DNA of 44,123 nt from assembly GCA_021797775.1 (NCBI GenBank), contig JAJZZC010000015.1, forward strand, positions 1 through 44,123. Reading direction: 5' to 3'. Position numbers and translations under genes: made by a program. The stretch is from Bacillota bacterium (GTDB lineage Bacteria; Bacillota; Sulfobacillia; RBS10-35; JAJYVN01). The notes under the pieces were generated by a model. That model was given only the letters and a program-made list of their open reading frames with translations, was not told the origin of the DNA and made no database searches. Positions within the stretch are counted from its first letter, which is position 1, and each line of letters begins with the position of its first letter. This document shows, piece after piece, positions 30,349 to 37,116 of this stretch.

Positions 30349-30774
30349 ATGGCGCGCGCTGATGCCCCCGCACATACGCTGCCTCCTGGTGAGGCCGCTG
30401 TGCACTTCGCGTCCACTTTGGCGCGCCGCTTCCGGCTCTCGCAAGAAGAGGAACGGATCCTGGGCGAGCAGGTCCAGGCCCTGGACCGGAGGTCCCGCCG
30501 TCTCTATCATGAACGTATCGAGCCTCGGTTGGCAGATTTCGCCACCCACCTGCGTGCCGAGCTCCGCGCTGGCGCCGAGAGTGATTTGGCCGGCCGCTGG
30601 GTCACCCAGATCGGCGTGAGCGTGGCGGCGCGCGGTTACGCCAGCATCGCCGAACAGGTCGCCATGGAGGTCGTGGGCCGGGCCCGGGTCGCGGACGTCG
30701 TGCGGATGATAAAGGCAGGCGCGCCGCAGCCGCCAGAGAGGCCGGCCGCTGGCAGCGCCCGGCCTCGCCACTGA
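30349..30774 (+). CDS. Uncharacterised helical protein
   Basis: About 141 aa from the ATG (MARADAPAH). Not recognised. Residues 20-130 look entirely alpha-helical and amphipathic: FASTLARRFRLSQEEERILG, then RLYHERIEPRLADFATHLRA, then AARGYASIAEQVAMEVVGRA. No signal peptide, membrane segment, cysteine pair or known catalytic motif. Real coding is supported by balanced composition, unlike the surrounding shadow frames. Divergent from the YqhV-like gene. Confidence 0.6.
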   Translation: MARADAPAHTLPPGEAAVHFASTLARRFRLSQEEERILGEQVQALDRRSRRLYHERIEPRLADFATHLRAELRAGAESDLAGRWVTQIGVSVAARGYASIAEQVAMEVVGRARVADVVRMIKAGAPQPPERPAAGSARPRH

Positions 30775-31177
30775 ACGACACGGCGGTGCACTGGGTGGAT
30801 GGATGGATGGATGCCCCGGCCCCACGGGCGGGTCCCGCCGGGCTGCGCTCCAAGGCCCGCGCCGCACCGGCACAGCGTGCCGGCCTGGTCGGCGCGGGGC
30901 GTGCGCCCGAAGCGGTTCCCGGGCACCGTGGCCTCACGGGGGCACATGCCCGCTGTCGTGCGCGGCCGGGCGCTGCGGCGCCCGAGGCGTCCCACCCCCA
31001 ATGGTCCACGCAGGGGCTTCGCCAGCGGCATCGCCCGTCTGCGGAGACCCTGGCCAGGGATCAGCTGCCCGCACCGCCCAGGGGACTTTTGCCGCTCCCA
31101 GGCTGCGGCTGCTCATCGGGCAAGACCTGCTTGCTGGCGGCGGCTCTTCGTGGTACCATGATGGCCGCGAGTAAGGT
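30775..31177. other. 0.4-kb spacer before the tRNA-Ser/tRNA-Arg pair
   Basis: No gene recognised. Contains four GGAT tetranucleotides at 30797-30812 and the tRNA promoter at 31131-31159. Confidence 0.5.
31131..31159 (+). promoter_or_regulatory. Promoter of the tRNA-Ser(GCU)-tRNA-Arg(ACG) unit
   Basis: TTGCTG (31131-31136), 17 bases, TACCAT (31154-31159), 18 bases before the first tRNA. Confidence 0.6.
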
Positions 31178-31267
31178 GGAGGGGTGACCGAGCGGCCGAA
31201 GGTAGCTGCCTGCTAAGCAGTTGAGCGAGAGATCGCTCCGCGGGTTCGAATCCCGCCCCCTCCGCCA
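31178..31267 (+). tRNA. tRNA-Ser(GCU)
   Basis: 90 bases including CCA. Acceptor GGAGGGG pairs with CCCCTCC, D-arm CCGAGCGGCCGAAGG, anticodon stem-loop CTGCCTGCTAAGCAG with anticodon GCT, long variable arm GAGCGAGAGATCGCTC, T-arm CGGGTTCGAATCCCG. Confidence 0.95.
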
Positions 31268-31281
31268 TTCTCAAGGCGCAT

Positions 31282-31359
31282 GCGCCCTTAGCTCAGCCCG
31301 GATAGAGCGACTGACTACGGATCAGTAGGTCGGGGGTTCAAATCCTCCAGGGCGCACCA
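31282..31359 (+). tRNA. tRNA-Arg(ACG)
   Basis: 78 bases including CCA, 14 bases after tRNA-Ser(GCU) and probably cotranscribed. Acceptor GCGCCCT pairs with AGGGCGC, anticodon loop CTACGGA (ACG, read as ICG after deamination), T-arm GGGGGTTCAAATCCTCC. Its 3' end is the inferred attachment site of the decayed element. Confidence 0.95.
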
Positions 31360-31390
31360 ACAGCACGCCAACGGGCACAAGAGAGACACG

Positions 31391-31424
31391 GAAGGCGCCC
31401 CCGAACAGAACGGCGGGCGCCTTC
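31391..31424. terminator. Hairpin between tRNA-Arg(ACG) and integrase
   Basis: GAAGGCGCCC (31391-31400) pairs perfectly with GGGCGCCTTC (31415-31424) across a 14-base loop; GCATTT follows on the plus strand. Suits termination of the tRNA transcript or of the opposing integrase. Confidence 0.65.
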
Positions 31425-31430
31425 GCATTT

Positions 31431-31502
31431 GGCAACACGATTGGCAACATTGGCCCCCAGGAAGCCCCTCCGCGGTCCCTGCCGGCAACACCGTGGCAAC
31501 AC
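31431..31502. repeat. Integrase arm-type direct repeats (GGCAACA)
   Basis: GGCAACAC at 31431-31438, 31484-31491 and 31495-31502 and GGCAACAT at 31443-31450, forming two pairs with 12- and 11-base periods. They lie between the tRNA attachment site and the integrase stop, where tyrosine integrases of this kind have their arm-binding sites. Function inferred from position and periodicity. Confidence 0.65.
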
Positions 31503-31524
31503 GGCCGGCGGCCATCCAGGGCGG

Positions 31525-32528
31525 CTACAGGGTCCGTCGTCGGCGCCGCGTCCCGCCCTCCGCTGCCGGCTTCGGGGCGGCCGGCGGTGCCGCGCTTCGC
31601 TGCCGCGCCAGCCACTCGTCCGCTTGGCGCGCCGCGTCCCGCGTGGCCTCCACCAGCAGGTCGGCATATGTCTCGCAGAAATCGCCACCGAGTGCCCCAT
31701 CATCTTGGCCGCGACCGCTGGCGGCACCCCTGCGCCCCGGAGGATGCTCGCCGTGGCATGGCGCAGGGAGTGCGGGGGTAGGTCCCGCACTCCGGCCCGC
31801 TCCTGTATGCGACGGAAGGCCCGCCCGGCGTTGGTGATATTCAGCCCGCCCCCGTCGCGCGTGGCGAAGACCCGATCCTCGTCCCGCCACGCCTCACCCG
31901 CGGCCGAGCGGACTTCCGCCTGCAGGGCCTTCTGCCGCCGTAGGGCCTCGCCCGCTCCGCTTAGCAGCGCCATGGTGCGGGCGCTCCGCTCCCGCTGGGG
32001 CGATCCCTCCACCATGGGGCTCCCCACGAGTACGCGGTTGTGCCGCGCCGTGACCACCCCGGCCTCCAGGTCCACGTCCGACCACCGGAGCCCCAGGGCC
32101 TCGCCGAGCCGTAGGCCCGTGTGGAGGACGAACGCGAACAGCGGCGCCAGCCCTTCCCCCTCGGCTGCGGCGAGGATGGCCTGCGCCTCGGCCAGGGCGA
32201 ACCCGTCCCGCTTGCGCGGCGTCCGCAGCGCCGGCCGCGTCCGCTTGGCGGGGTTCGCCGGCACCAGCCCCAGGCGCTCGGCATCAGAGAGGGCCGACCG
32301 GAGGCAGCGGTAGGCCAGGGATGCCTGCGCGACGCCCGGCGTCCCGGGGGTGGGGGCGAGCTTGTCCTGCCACGCCTGGATCATGGCGGGGCTCAGGTCC
32401 TGCAGGGGAGTCTCCCCCAGCGCCGGGATGATGAGGACGCGGGCTACCCGCTCGTAGTCGTACAGGGTCTTGGGCTTGCGCTCCTCGGCGCGCTTCCGCT
32501 CCAGCCCCTGGGCCCTTCTCGGGCTCAA
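31525..32528 (-). pseudogene. Frameshifted tyrosine integrase
   Basis: Tyrosine recombinase remnant. Core-binding domain from LYDYERVARVLIIPALGE; catalytic arginine in LHTGLRLGEALGLRWSDVD; HSLRHATASILR; then KMMGHSVAI. There the frame is lost: the next residues, with the catalytic tyrosine in ETYADLLVEATRDAARQAD, are in the adjacent minus-strand frame and end at 31525. One missing base near 31673-31676 explains the break. The N-terminal arm-binding domain (about 60 residues) is also absent: the gene begins at a TTG overlapping the toxin remnant. Most likely inactive. Confidence 0.85.
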
Positions 32529-32775
32529 CGCTCATAGGCGGCCCCGCGCGGCAGCACCCGCAGCACGACCACCGCGCGGGCGGCGTCGTCGATGGTGAAG
32601 CGGATACGCCAGTCGCCTACGCGACGCCGCCACTCGTCGTCGACGCCGGTCAGCTTCCGGATATCGCCCTGCCGCGGGTTGGCTGCCATGGCGTCCAGGG
32701 CTGCCGCCGCCCGTTCCGCGTGGTCAGCGCGCCGACTCGGCGCAGGTCCTTCTCGGCACGGGGCGTGATGAACAC
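32525..32775 (-). pseudogene. Frameshifted ParE/RelE-type toxin
   Basis: The N-terminal VFITPRAEKDLRR and, in another frame, RADHAERAAAALDAMAANPR, GDIRKLTGVDDEWRRRVGDW and RIRFTIDDAARAVVVLRVL are the consecutive parts of a RelE/ParE-fold toxin (KLTG..WR.R.GDWRI.. is the family core). A single missing base near 32728-32742 separates them. The start is unclear (GTG at 32775 or translational coupling to the antitoxin stop at 32798). In life such toxins cleave mRNA on the ribosome or poison gyrase; this copy should be inactive. Confidence 0.75.
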
Positions 32776-32797
32776 CGTCCAGGGCTGCGCGGGCGGC

Positions 32798-33037
32798 TCA
32801 GCAACGGCGCATCTCTCGGCGCACTTCTGACCAAGGGCGCCCCTCGCCCCGCCGGTACTCGGCGCGCGCCTCGGCCGCGCCGGCATCCTCCTCCGGCGTG
32901 GTGGACTCGTCGTCCTCCGGTGCCAGCGCCAGACGTAGCAGGACGGGATCGCCCCGCCGCAGCGCCTCCAACACCAATCGCCCGCGAGCCTCGTCCAGGC
33001 CGTCCAGCATGCGGTGCAGCTCTTCCACCGCGCTCAT
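32798..33037 (-). CDS. Antitoxin-like partner of the ParE/RelE toxin
   Basis: 79 aa. The N-terminal helix MSAVEELHRMLDGLDEARGR is followed by an acidic middle (APEDDESTTPEEDAGAAEAR) and a short basic C-terminus (SEVRREMRRC). This layout, with TPEE..A.A.A..EYR..EG, is typical of the small antitoxins preceding RelE/ParE toxins in Actinobacteria and Bacillota. The ATG overlaps the XRE stop (ATGA). The toxin remnant begins about 20 bases after its stop. Function inferred from neighbour and composition. Confidence 0.65.
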   Translation of the reverse strand: MSAVEELHRMLDGLDEARGRLVLEALRRGDPVLLRLALAPEDDESTTPEEDAGAAEARAEYRRGEGRPWSEVRREMRRC

Positions 33038-33267
33038 GCGCCGTCTCCCTCCCGCAGAAGCTCGTCCACCGTCACCCCGAGGGCACGCGCCAGGGCCCCC
33101 GCCGTATCCGTGGTGGCCTTGCCGCGCCGCCCGCCCTCCAAGCTGCTGATGAAGGTCTGCGACACGCCGGAGCGGCGCGCTAACTCCGACTGCGACCACC
33201 CGCGCGCCGCCCGCAGCCGCGCCACGCTCCGACCCAACACCCCAGGGTCCGCCACCGTTCGCCGCAC
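33034..33267 (-). CDS. XRE-family transcriptional regulator
   Basis: 77 aa, a single Cro/C1-type HTH: SVARLRAARGWSQSELARRS, then GVSQTFISSLEGGRRGKATT, then LARALGVTVDELL. First gene of a minus-strand unit with the antitoxin. Two dyads upstream (33282-33330) are its probable operators, so it likely represses itself and the divergent small genes. GTG start; a second GTG four codons in is possible. Confidence 0.88.
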   Translation of the reverse strand: MRRTVADPGVLGRSVARLRAARGWSQSELARRSGVSQTFISSLEGGRRGKATTDTAGALARALGVTVDELLREGDGA

Positions 33268-33281
33268 CCCCCTTGACCACA

Positions 33282-33330
33282 GTATGCCAGTAGGCGTACT
33301 ATCCTGGCAAGGATATGCCTAGTGGCGTAT
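33282..33330. promoter_or_regulatory. Paired operators in the XRE divergent promoter region
   Basis: Two 18-bp dyads with 7-4-7 layout: GTATGCCagtaGGCGTAC (33282-33299) and ATATGCCtagtGGCGTAT (33313-33330), both with core TATGCC-N4-GGCGTA and one mismatch in symmetry. Their centres are 31 bases apart, about three helical turns, so dimers would bind the same face. A minus-strand TTGCCA (33303-33308) lies between them. Confidence 0.75.
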
Positions 33331-33367
33331 TCGACGGCAACCGGCGGCAGGGGGGGGTGACGGCACG

Positions 33368-33673
33368 GTGTTCCTGGTCCTGGTGAACGTGGCCGGCGGG
33401 TTGGCGGTGGCGTTCCTGGTGGGGTCGGCCATCGTGGCGCGGCGCGCGCGGCGTCTGAACCCGGACGCAGCGGCGCCCGGTCGGGTAGCAGCCGGCCGGG
33501 CGCCTGCTGCCCGAATCCTCAGCAGGAGGGAACCGCATGCACAGCGTTCCCTGTCTCAGCCCCGCGCTCCTGGTGGGCGCGGCCGGCCTTCTGGCCGGCG
33601 GGGCGGCCGTGGCGTTCCTCTGGCGCGCCGCCGTCGCACGGGCCCGCCGCATCCTGGGATCCGCAGGGGGTGA
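33368..33673 (+). CDS. Small membrane protein, C-terminal half doubtful
   Basis: The GTG-started frame begins with a clear transmembrane segment, FLVLVNVAGGLAVAFLVGSA, followed by basic residues (IVARRARRLNP), an N-out/C-in small membrane protein. After about residue 35 the translation turns R/P/G-rich and overlaps the next gene in another frame. The true gene may therefore have ended near 33488, where a TAG lies one frame away. Unrecognised; first gene of the plus-strand set divergent from XRE. Confidence 0.45.
   Translation: MFLVLVNVAGGLAVAFLVGSAIVARRARRLNPDAAAPGRVAAGRAPAARILSRREPHAQRSLSQPRAPGGRGRPSGRRGGRGVPLARRRRTGPPHPGIRRG
33537..33673 (+). CDS. Second small membrane protein
   Basis: ATG with AGGAGGGA eight bases upstream. 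Residues 8-30 form a transmembrane segment (SPALLVGAAGLLAGGAAVAF) followed by RAAVARARRI, the same plan as the preceding protein. The frame stays open to 34130, but beyond residue 45 it reads as a shadow of the next gene. One extra G in the G-run at 33665-33669 would create a stop overlapping the next start as GTGA. I give that inferred end; the stop as sequenced is not there. Confidence 0.45.
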
Positions 33674-33897
33674 CGGGCGGTGGAGAGCCGCCGCGCCGGC
33701 CGCTGCCCGCGCCGATCGGATTCGCCGCTATCGGCCACCTGCGCACCCGCCGTTGCCGCTCCGTGCGGCAGGGCCTGGCGAACCTCGCGGCCTCGCTCGA
33801 CGCGCTCATGCGGGATGGCGACCTCACCTACGGCCTCATGCACCGGGTGGAAGCCCTGTGCGACCGCCTGGTGCGCCTTGGGGGGTATCGCCGGTGA
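33670..33897 (+). CDS. Uncharacterised small protein
   Basis: 75 aa from GTG. Helical C-terminal half: SVRQGLANLAASLDALMRDG, then DLTYGLMHRVEALCDRLVRL. No recognised domain. The stop overlaps the next start as GTGA, the same coupling as elsewhere in this element. Confidence 0.5.
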   Translation: MTGGGEPPRRPLPAPIGFAAIGHLRTRRCRSVRQGLANLAASLDALMRDGDLTYGLMHRVEALCDRLVRLGGYRR

Positions 33898-34130
33898 CGA
33901 GGGACGAAGCGTGCTCCGTGGCCATGGACGCCCACGAAACCGCCACGTCGTTGCGGATCATCGCCGAGGGCCTGGCGCAAGCCCTGATGTGGTGGACCAC
34001 CAACCGGCTGGGCGGGGAACGGACCGGCGGCGGAAGGGCGACTACTCGTCGTCTGCCTTCTTGTGCGCCGCTAAGAAGTACCCCAGCACGCCGCCTAGAG
34101 GGCCTTCCACAAAGAACGCATAGTTCTTAG
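33894..34130 (+). CDS. Uncharacterised small protein
   Basis: 78 aa from a GTG with a GGGGGG site eight bases upstream. HETATSLRIIAEGLAQALMW is a plausible amphipathic helix. The last 30 residues are basic and overlap, on the opposite strand, a minus-strand open frame (34042-34200). Not recognised. Confidence 0.4.
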   Translation: MTRDEACSVAMDAHETATSLRIIAEGLAQALMWWTTNRLGGERTGGGRATTRRLPSCAPLRSTPARRLEGLPQRTHSS

Positions 34131-34200
34131 CCGTGCTGGTCAGGTATGCCGCCTGCGTTTCGTGCGCCAGCGCGGGGTGGAAACCAAGCGCCTGGGCGAC
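34042..34200 (-). CDS. Short open frame with no canonical start
   Basis: Reads about 52 residues with natural composition: HPALAHETQAAYLTSTAKNY, then AFFVEGPLGGVLGYFLAAHK. One hydrophobic stretch (FVEGPLGGVLGYFLAA). The frame opens right at the stop of the preceding gene, but ATG, GTG and TTG are all missing near its head. It may be a gene whose start was lost, or may use CTG. Confidence 0.35.
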   Translation of the reverse strand, partial: VAQALGFHPALAHETQAAYLTSTAKNYAFFVEGPLGGVLGYFLAAHKKADDE

Positions 34201-34364
34201 TAACCTCTACACATGGCGCCAAAGGCTCCGACCACAACCCGCGCCAGCCAGTTCGCGTGATTGGCCTTTTTGGCGCCTCGCGACTTGACCATGAAGTGGG
34301 CCAGGGCGTCGAGCGTCGCAGCCTCGGGGAGAGGTTCGGCCTCGGCCGGAGCCTCGTCTGTCAC
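34200..34364 (-). CDS. Uncharacterised 54-aa protein
   Basis: GTG start overlaps the stop of the tape-measure-like gene (GTGA). TLDALAHFMVKSRGAKKANH and NWLARVVVGAFGAM: an acidic N-terminus, then a helical basic C-terminus. Unrecognised; position after a tail-like gene suggests a phage accessory protein. Confidence 0.5.
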   Translation of the reverse strand: MTDEAPAEAEPLPEAATLDALAHFMVKSRGAKKANHANWLARVVVGAFGAMCRG

Positions 34365-35173
34365 AGCCGCACCTGCGCCCGCCTGCCGTCCGGGTACACG
34401 AACACCACCGTCACCTTGGCGCCCTCGCTCTTGCGCTCGGTTTGCACGAACTGCCCCACGTTGCCGAGCCCGGGGGACGCCATGCCCGACCCGATTTGGG
34501 CGAGCAAGCCCGCCCCGCCATATCCCTGCAGGGACCGATACGGGCTTGCCATCTTCGACGCCATGGCCGCGAGGGTGGACACCTGGGGCGCCACGACGCT
34601 CCTGCTGGTGAGGCTCTGTAGCAACTGCAGCATGGCCACGAGGACCTCGTCCTGCCGCCCCTGCATCTGGCCGGCCGCGACGGCGTTTGTGATGGTCAAC
34701 GCCAGGTTGTTCCACGACACCGACCCGATGCCGGTCGTCACGCCGAGGGAGGACGCCACCGCCCGCGCCTCCGCGGTGCTCGCCGCCGACATCCCCATAC
34801 CCCTGGCGTACCGGGCCGTGTTGGCGAGGACGTTCGCCAGCCCGCCGGCCCCCGCGGCGTACCGGGACCCGAGGGTGTCCCCCAGGGTCTTCGCCGCGCT
34901 GGCCATCTCGCCCAGGCTCATGCCAACCGTGGTCCCGGCGCTCTCGACCCGCCGAGTGAATGTCGCCAGCGACGTGGACGCGCCCGCGAGGGTCTTCCAC
35001 AGGGGCGACAGCGCCATGCCCGTCTGGGTGTAGCTGCTGTAGCCCGACTCCAGGGCTCCCAGACCCCAGGCGATGCCCGCTCCAGCGGTCGCCACCGGGA
35101 AGATACCGCCCCCCGTGCGCGCCAGGGACGCCCGCTGTGGCCGGACCACGCCCGCCGAGTCCGGTGCCACCAT
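34361..35173 (-). CDS. Tape-measure-like phage protein
   Basis: 270 aa. Long Ala/Gly/Ser-rich helical protein with repeated segments: LAGASTSLATFTRRVESAGT, SLGEMASAAKTLGDTLG, GGLANVLANTARYARGMGMS, LTITNAVAAGQMQGRQDEVL. Composition and the SLGEM..A.KTLG pattern recall short tail tape-measure proteins, but it is short for one and no other tail gene is visible. The C-terminus (AKVTVVFVYPDGRRAQVRL) is a separate beta-rich tail. ATG overlaps the previous stop. Assignment tentative. Confidence 0.5.
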   Translation of the reverse strand: MVAPDSAGVVRPQRASLARTGGGIFPVATAGAGIAWGLGALESGYSSYTQTGMALSPLWKTLAGASTSLATFTRRVESAGTTVGMSLGEMASAAKTLGDTLGSRYAAGAGGLANVLANTARYARGMGMSAASTAEARAVASSLGVTTGIGSVSWNNLALTITNAVAAGQMQGRQDEVLVAMLQLLQSLTSRSVVAPQVSTLAAMASKMASPYRSLQGYGGAGLLAQIGSGMASPGLGNVGQFVQTERKSEGAKVTVVFVYPDGRRAQVRL

Positions 35174-35530
35174 TCAACGCCGGTTTTCAGCGGCCGCCAG
35201 CGCACCCTCCAGCAGCCGTTCCACCACCGTCGACACCGGCGCGTCCCCCGCAGCCGCAAGGGCATCCAACCGCGTGACCAACGTCAACGGCAGGTAGAAG
35301 GACACCGTTGCTCGACGAGCCTTCGGCCTGCGCTCCGGCACCGCAGCGACAACAGGGGGCCCCGCATCCGCGGCAGCCGCCACCGGGGCAGCAACTCCCG
35401 CGACCAAGTCTCTCTTCCACCGGCTCACCGTGCCTTCGTCCACGCCCAAGGCGGTCGCCACCTCCTTCCCAGCCGCCCCAGTGCGCAGCATCTCCAGCCC
35501 CCTCTGTTTGCGTGCCAGACGATCCTCCAT
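35174..35530 (-). CDS. Two-domain DNA-binding protein (HTH plus RHH)
   Basis: 118 aa from the ATG (MEDRLARK). N-terminal helix-turn-helix of the resolvase/terminase-small type: RGLEMLRTGAAGKEVATALG and VDEGTVSRWKRDL. After an Ala/Pro linker, RRATVSFYLPLTLVTRLDAL and VSTVVERLLEGAL look like a ribbon-helix-helix (CopG/Arc-like) module. Such a combination is unusual. First gene of the minus-strand set; the origin-like module lies upstream. Could regulate the element or act in its partition. Confidence 0.6.
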   Translation of the reverse strand: MEDRLARKQRGLEMLRTGAAGKEVATALGVDEGTVSRWKRDLVAGVAAPVAAAADAGPPVVAAVPERRPKARRATVSFYLPLTLVTRLDALAAAGDAPVSTVVERLLEGALAAAENRR

Positions 35531-36343
35531 CCGCACCGACCCGCCACCCCCTACCGGGAGTGTGCCGCAAGACCGCGCAACTCGCCAGCCCGCAGCCACA
35601 TCTCGACAAAGCAGTCTCCCGTCAGCGGTGCCGAACCCTCTCCCTTGTGCCGGTCGACTAACCAGTGTAGCGCGCAACCACCCGCCGCCTATGCCGACCG
35701 CACCTCCAGAGAGCAGATCCAGGGTGGCGCCGAGTCGTCATGGCATGATGGCACGCAAGGCCACCGCTAACCCTGCGGTGGGTAAGGACGGCGACCGGCT
35801 AAGGAATGGCCGGACAAGGGACGGCGCGCAGCCCCACATCGCAAACGGCGGAGGACTCCTGCCCGCGGGCACGCCCAGAGACACCAGGATCACGCGCGCG
35901 GCGGCGCGCGCATGATCACTCGCGCCCTTGCGTCCGGCCCGACGGGGCCGGCGCACCCGCCCTGTAAGACGAGCTCCGCCCCTGGCACAACCTGCGGATA
36001 AACCTGCGCATAGGTGGTGCATTACCTGTGGACAACGTATACGGGCCCCACCAGCTGTGGATGACGTGCATAACTACCTGGACCGGCCCACACCATTGCC
36101 CACCGCAAAAGACCAACGCGCCCACCGATCTACCGCCCTTATCCCCAGTATGCACAGCCCCTACTGCTACAACTGCGACTATAACCTTCTCATCAGTCGA
36201 CACCGTTCTCCCAGGCCGTTACGCAGGCGCACCCGGTAGCCTATGGGCCAACAAATGGCCAGGAAGAGCACCTATCTGACCGGCGACCCTCTGTAGACAC
36301 CCCGCTGCCAGGGCATCTGACGTCCTTGGTCAGCGCTGCTACC
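35531..36343. other. Gene-free stretch upstream of the HTH-RHH gene
   Basis: No protein gene recognised over 0.8 kb. Contains a CGCGCG-rich stretch (35893-35911) and, at 35993-36184, the origin-like module described separately. Confidence 0.55.
35993..36184. promoter_or_regulatory. Second origin-like module: DnaA boxes plus trio-like tract
   Basis: Reversed-orientation boxes TGCGGATAA (35993-36001), TGTGGACAA (36027-36035) and TGTGGATGA (36056-36064). Then two abutting forward 9-mers, TTATCCCCA (36139-36147) and GTATGCACA (36148-36156), then GCCC, then a tract with 3-base period from 36161: CTA CTG CTA CAA CTG CGA CTA TAA. The order, box orientation and the 22-base distance from the first forward box to the tract are the same as at 11309-11331 in the dnaA-dnaN spacer. 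Seen directly; activity as an origin is inference. Confidence 0.65.
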
Positions 36344-36982
36344 TCATTGCCGTGGACACCCCGCCCCTCGGTTGCCGGGACCCCGCCCCCACGTCTCGCC
36401 TTCGCATTTCCACCGTGCCTGCGACACCGCGGGACCCAACGCGGACCAGGCAGCGACGGGCACGCGGGCACGCAGCGTCGCGTGGGCACCATAGTGCCGC
36501 TCCACATCCTGCGCTCCGACCCTTTCCAGGGCACGTTCTACGGCAGCAAGCCGCTCGTACCCCACCTCGACGTGCACCTGAGTCCACCGACAAAGATGTA
36601 CAGTCCCCGCTGCCGCAACGGCCTCCGTAGCCGCCACCCCGTAGGCCCGTCGCAGATTGCCTGCACCCAGCAGCACACCTCCAAACATGCGCGCCACCGC
36701 GACGGACGCGCCGGTGACGCCAGCGCGCACAAGGGCACCGAGACACGGCCGCCCACCGGTTCCGGAGGGCTCGCCGTCATCGGACACCTTAGATGCGCCG
36801 TCTGGCGCCAGCCAGGCGTAAGGGCAATGGCGCGCGTCCGGGTGGAGAGCACGCAGTGCAGCCAGCCAGTCGTTCAGCATGCCCGCATCCGCGACCGGCG
36901 CCGCAAGCGCCATAAAGGTCGAACGCCGCACGACGTGACACGCTGAGCCGGACCCCGCCAGGGTGAGGCGCATCTCACTCAC
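36344..36982 (-). CDS. IMPACT family protein (YigZ/YvyE)
   Basis: 212 aa. N-terminal UPF0029 domain with the diagnostic SDDGEPSGTGGRPCLGALVR and VAVARMFGGVLLGAGNLRRA, YGVAATEA; then a smaller ferredoxin-like C-terminal domain. Conserved protein of poorly known role, linked to translation or ribosome-associated regulation. GTG at 36982, ATG at 36973 an alternative. The last 25 residues are low-complexity. A chromosomal housekeeping gene just outside the decayed element. Confidence 0.88.
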   Translation of the reverse strand: MSEMRLTLAGSGSACHVVRRSTFMALAAPVADAGMLNDWLAALRALHPDARHCPYAWLAPDGASKVSDDGEPSGTGGRPCLGALVRAGVTGASVAVARMFGGVLLGAGNLRRAYGVAATEAVAAAGTVHLCRWTQVHVEVGYERLAAVERALERVGAQDVERHYGAHATLRARVPVAAWSALGPAVSQARWKCEGETWGRGPGNRGAGCPRQ

Positions 36983-37116
36983 ATCGCAAGGCTACCACGC
37001 CGTCGGCCGGAGCGAAATCCGGCAACCAGAGGCAAAGGCGCAAACCGGCCATGCACCACTCGCCGCCGGCCGCCGATAGCATGTGGCCTCTCGAACCTGA
37101 CAGGGGGAATGCACCG

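Larger units (their letters stand above)
31360..36200. mobile_element. Decayed integrative element at tRNA-Arg(ACG)
   Basis: Bounded on the left by the tRNA-Arg(ACG) 3' end. It holds a frameshifted integrase, a toxin-antitoxin pair with a broken toxin, an XRE regulator with operators, a set of very small membrane and soluble proteins, an HTH+RHH protein, a tape-measure-like protein, and possibly the origin-like module at 35993-36184. I found no copy of the tRNA 3' end on the right, so that boundary is a guess placed before the IMPACT gene. Confidence 0.6.
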
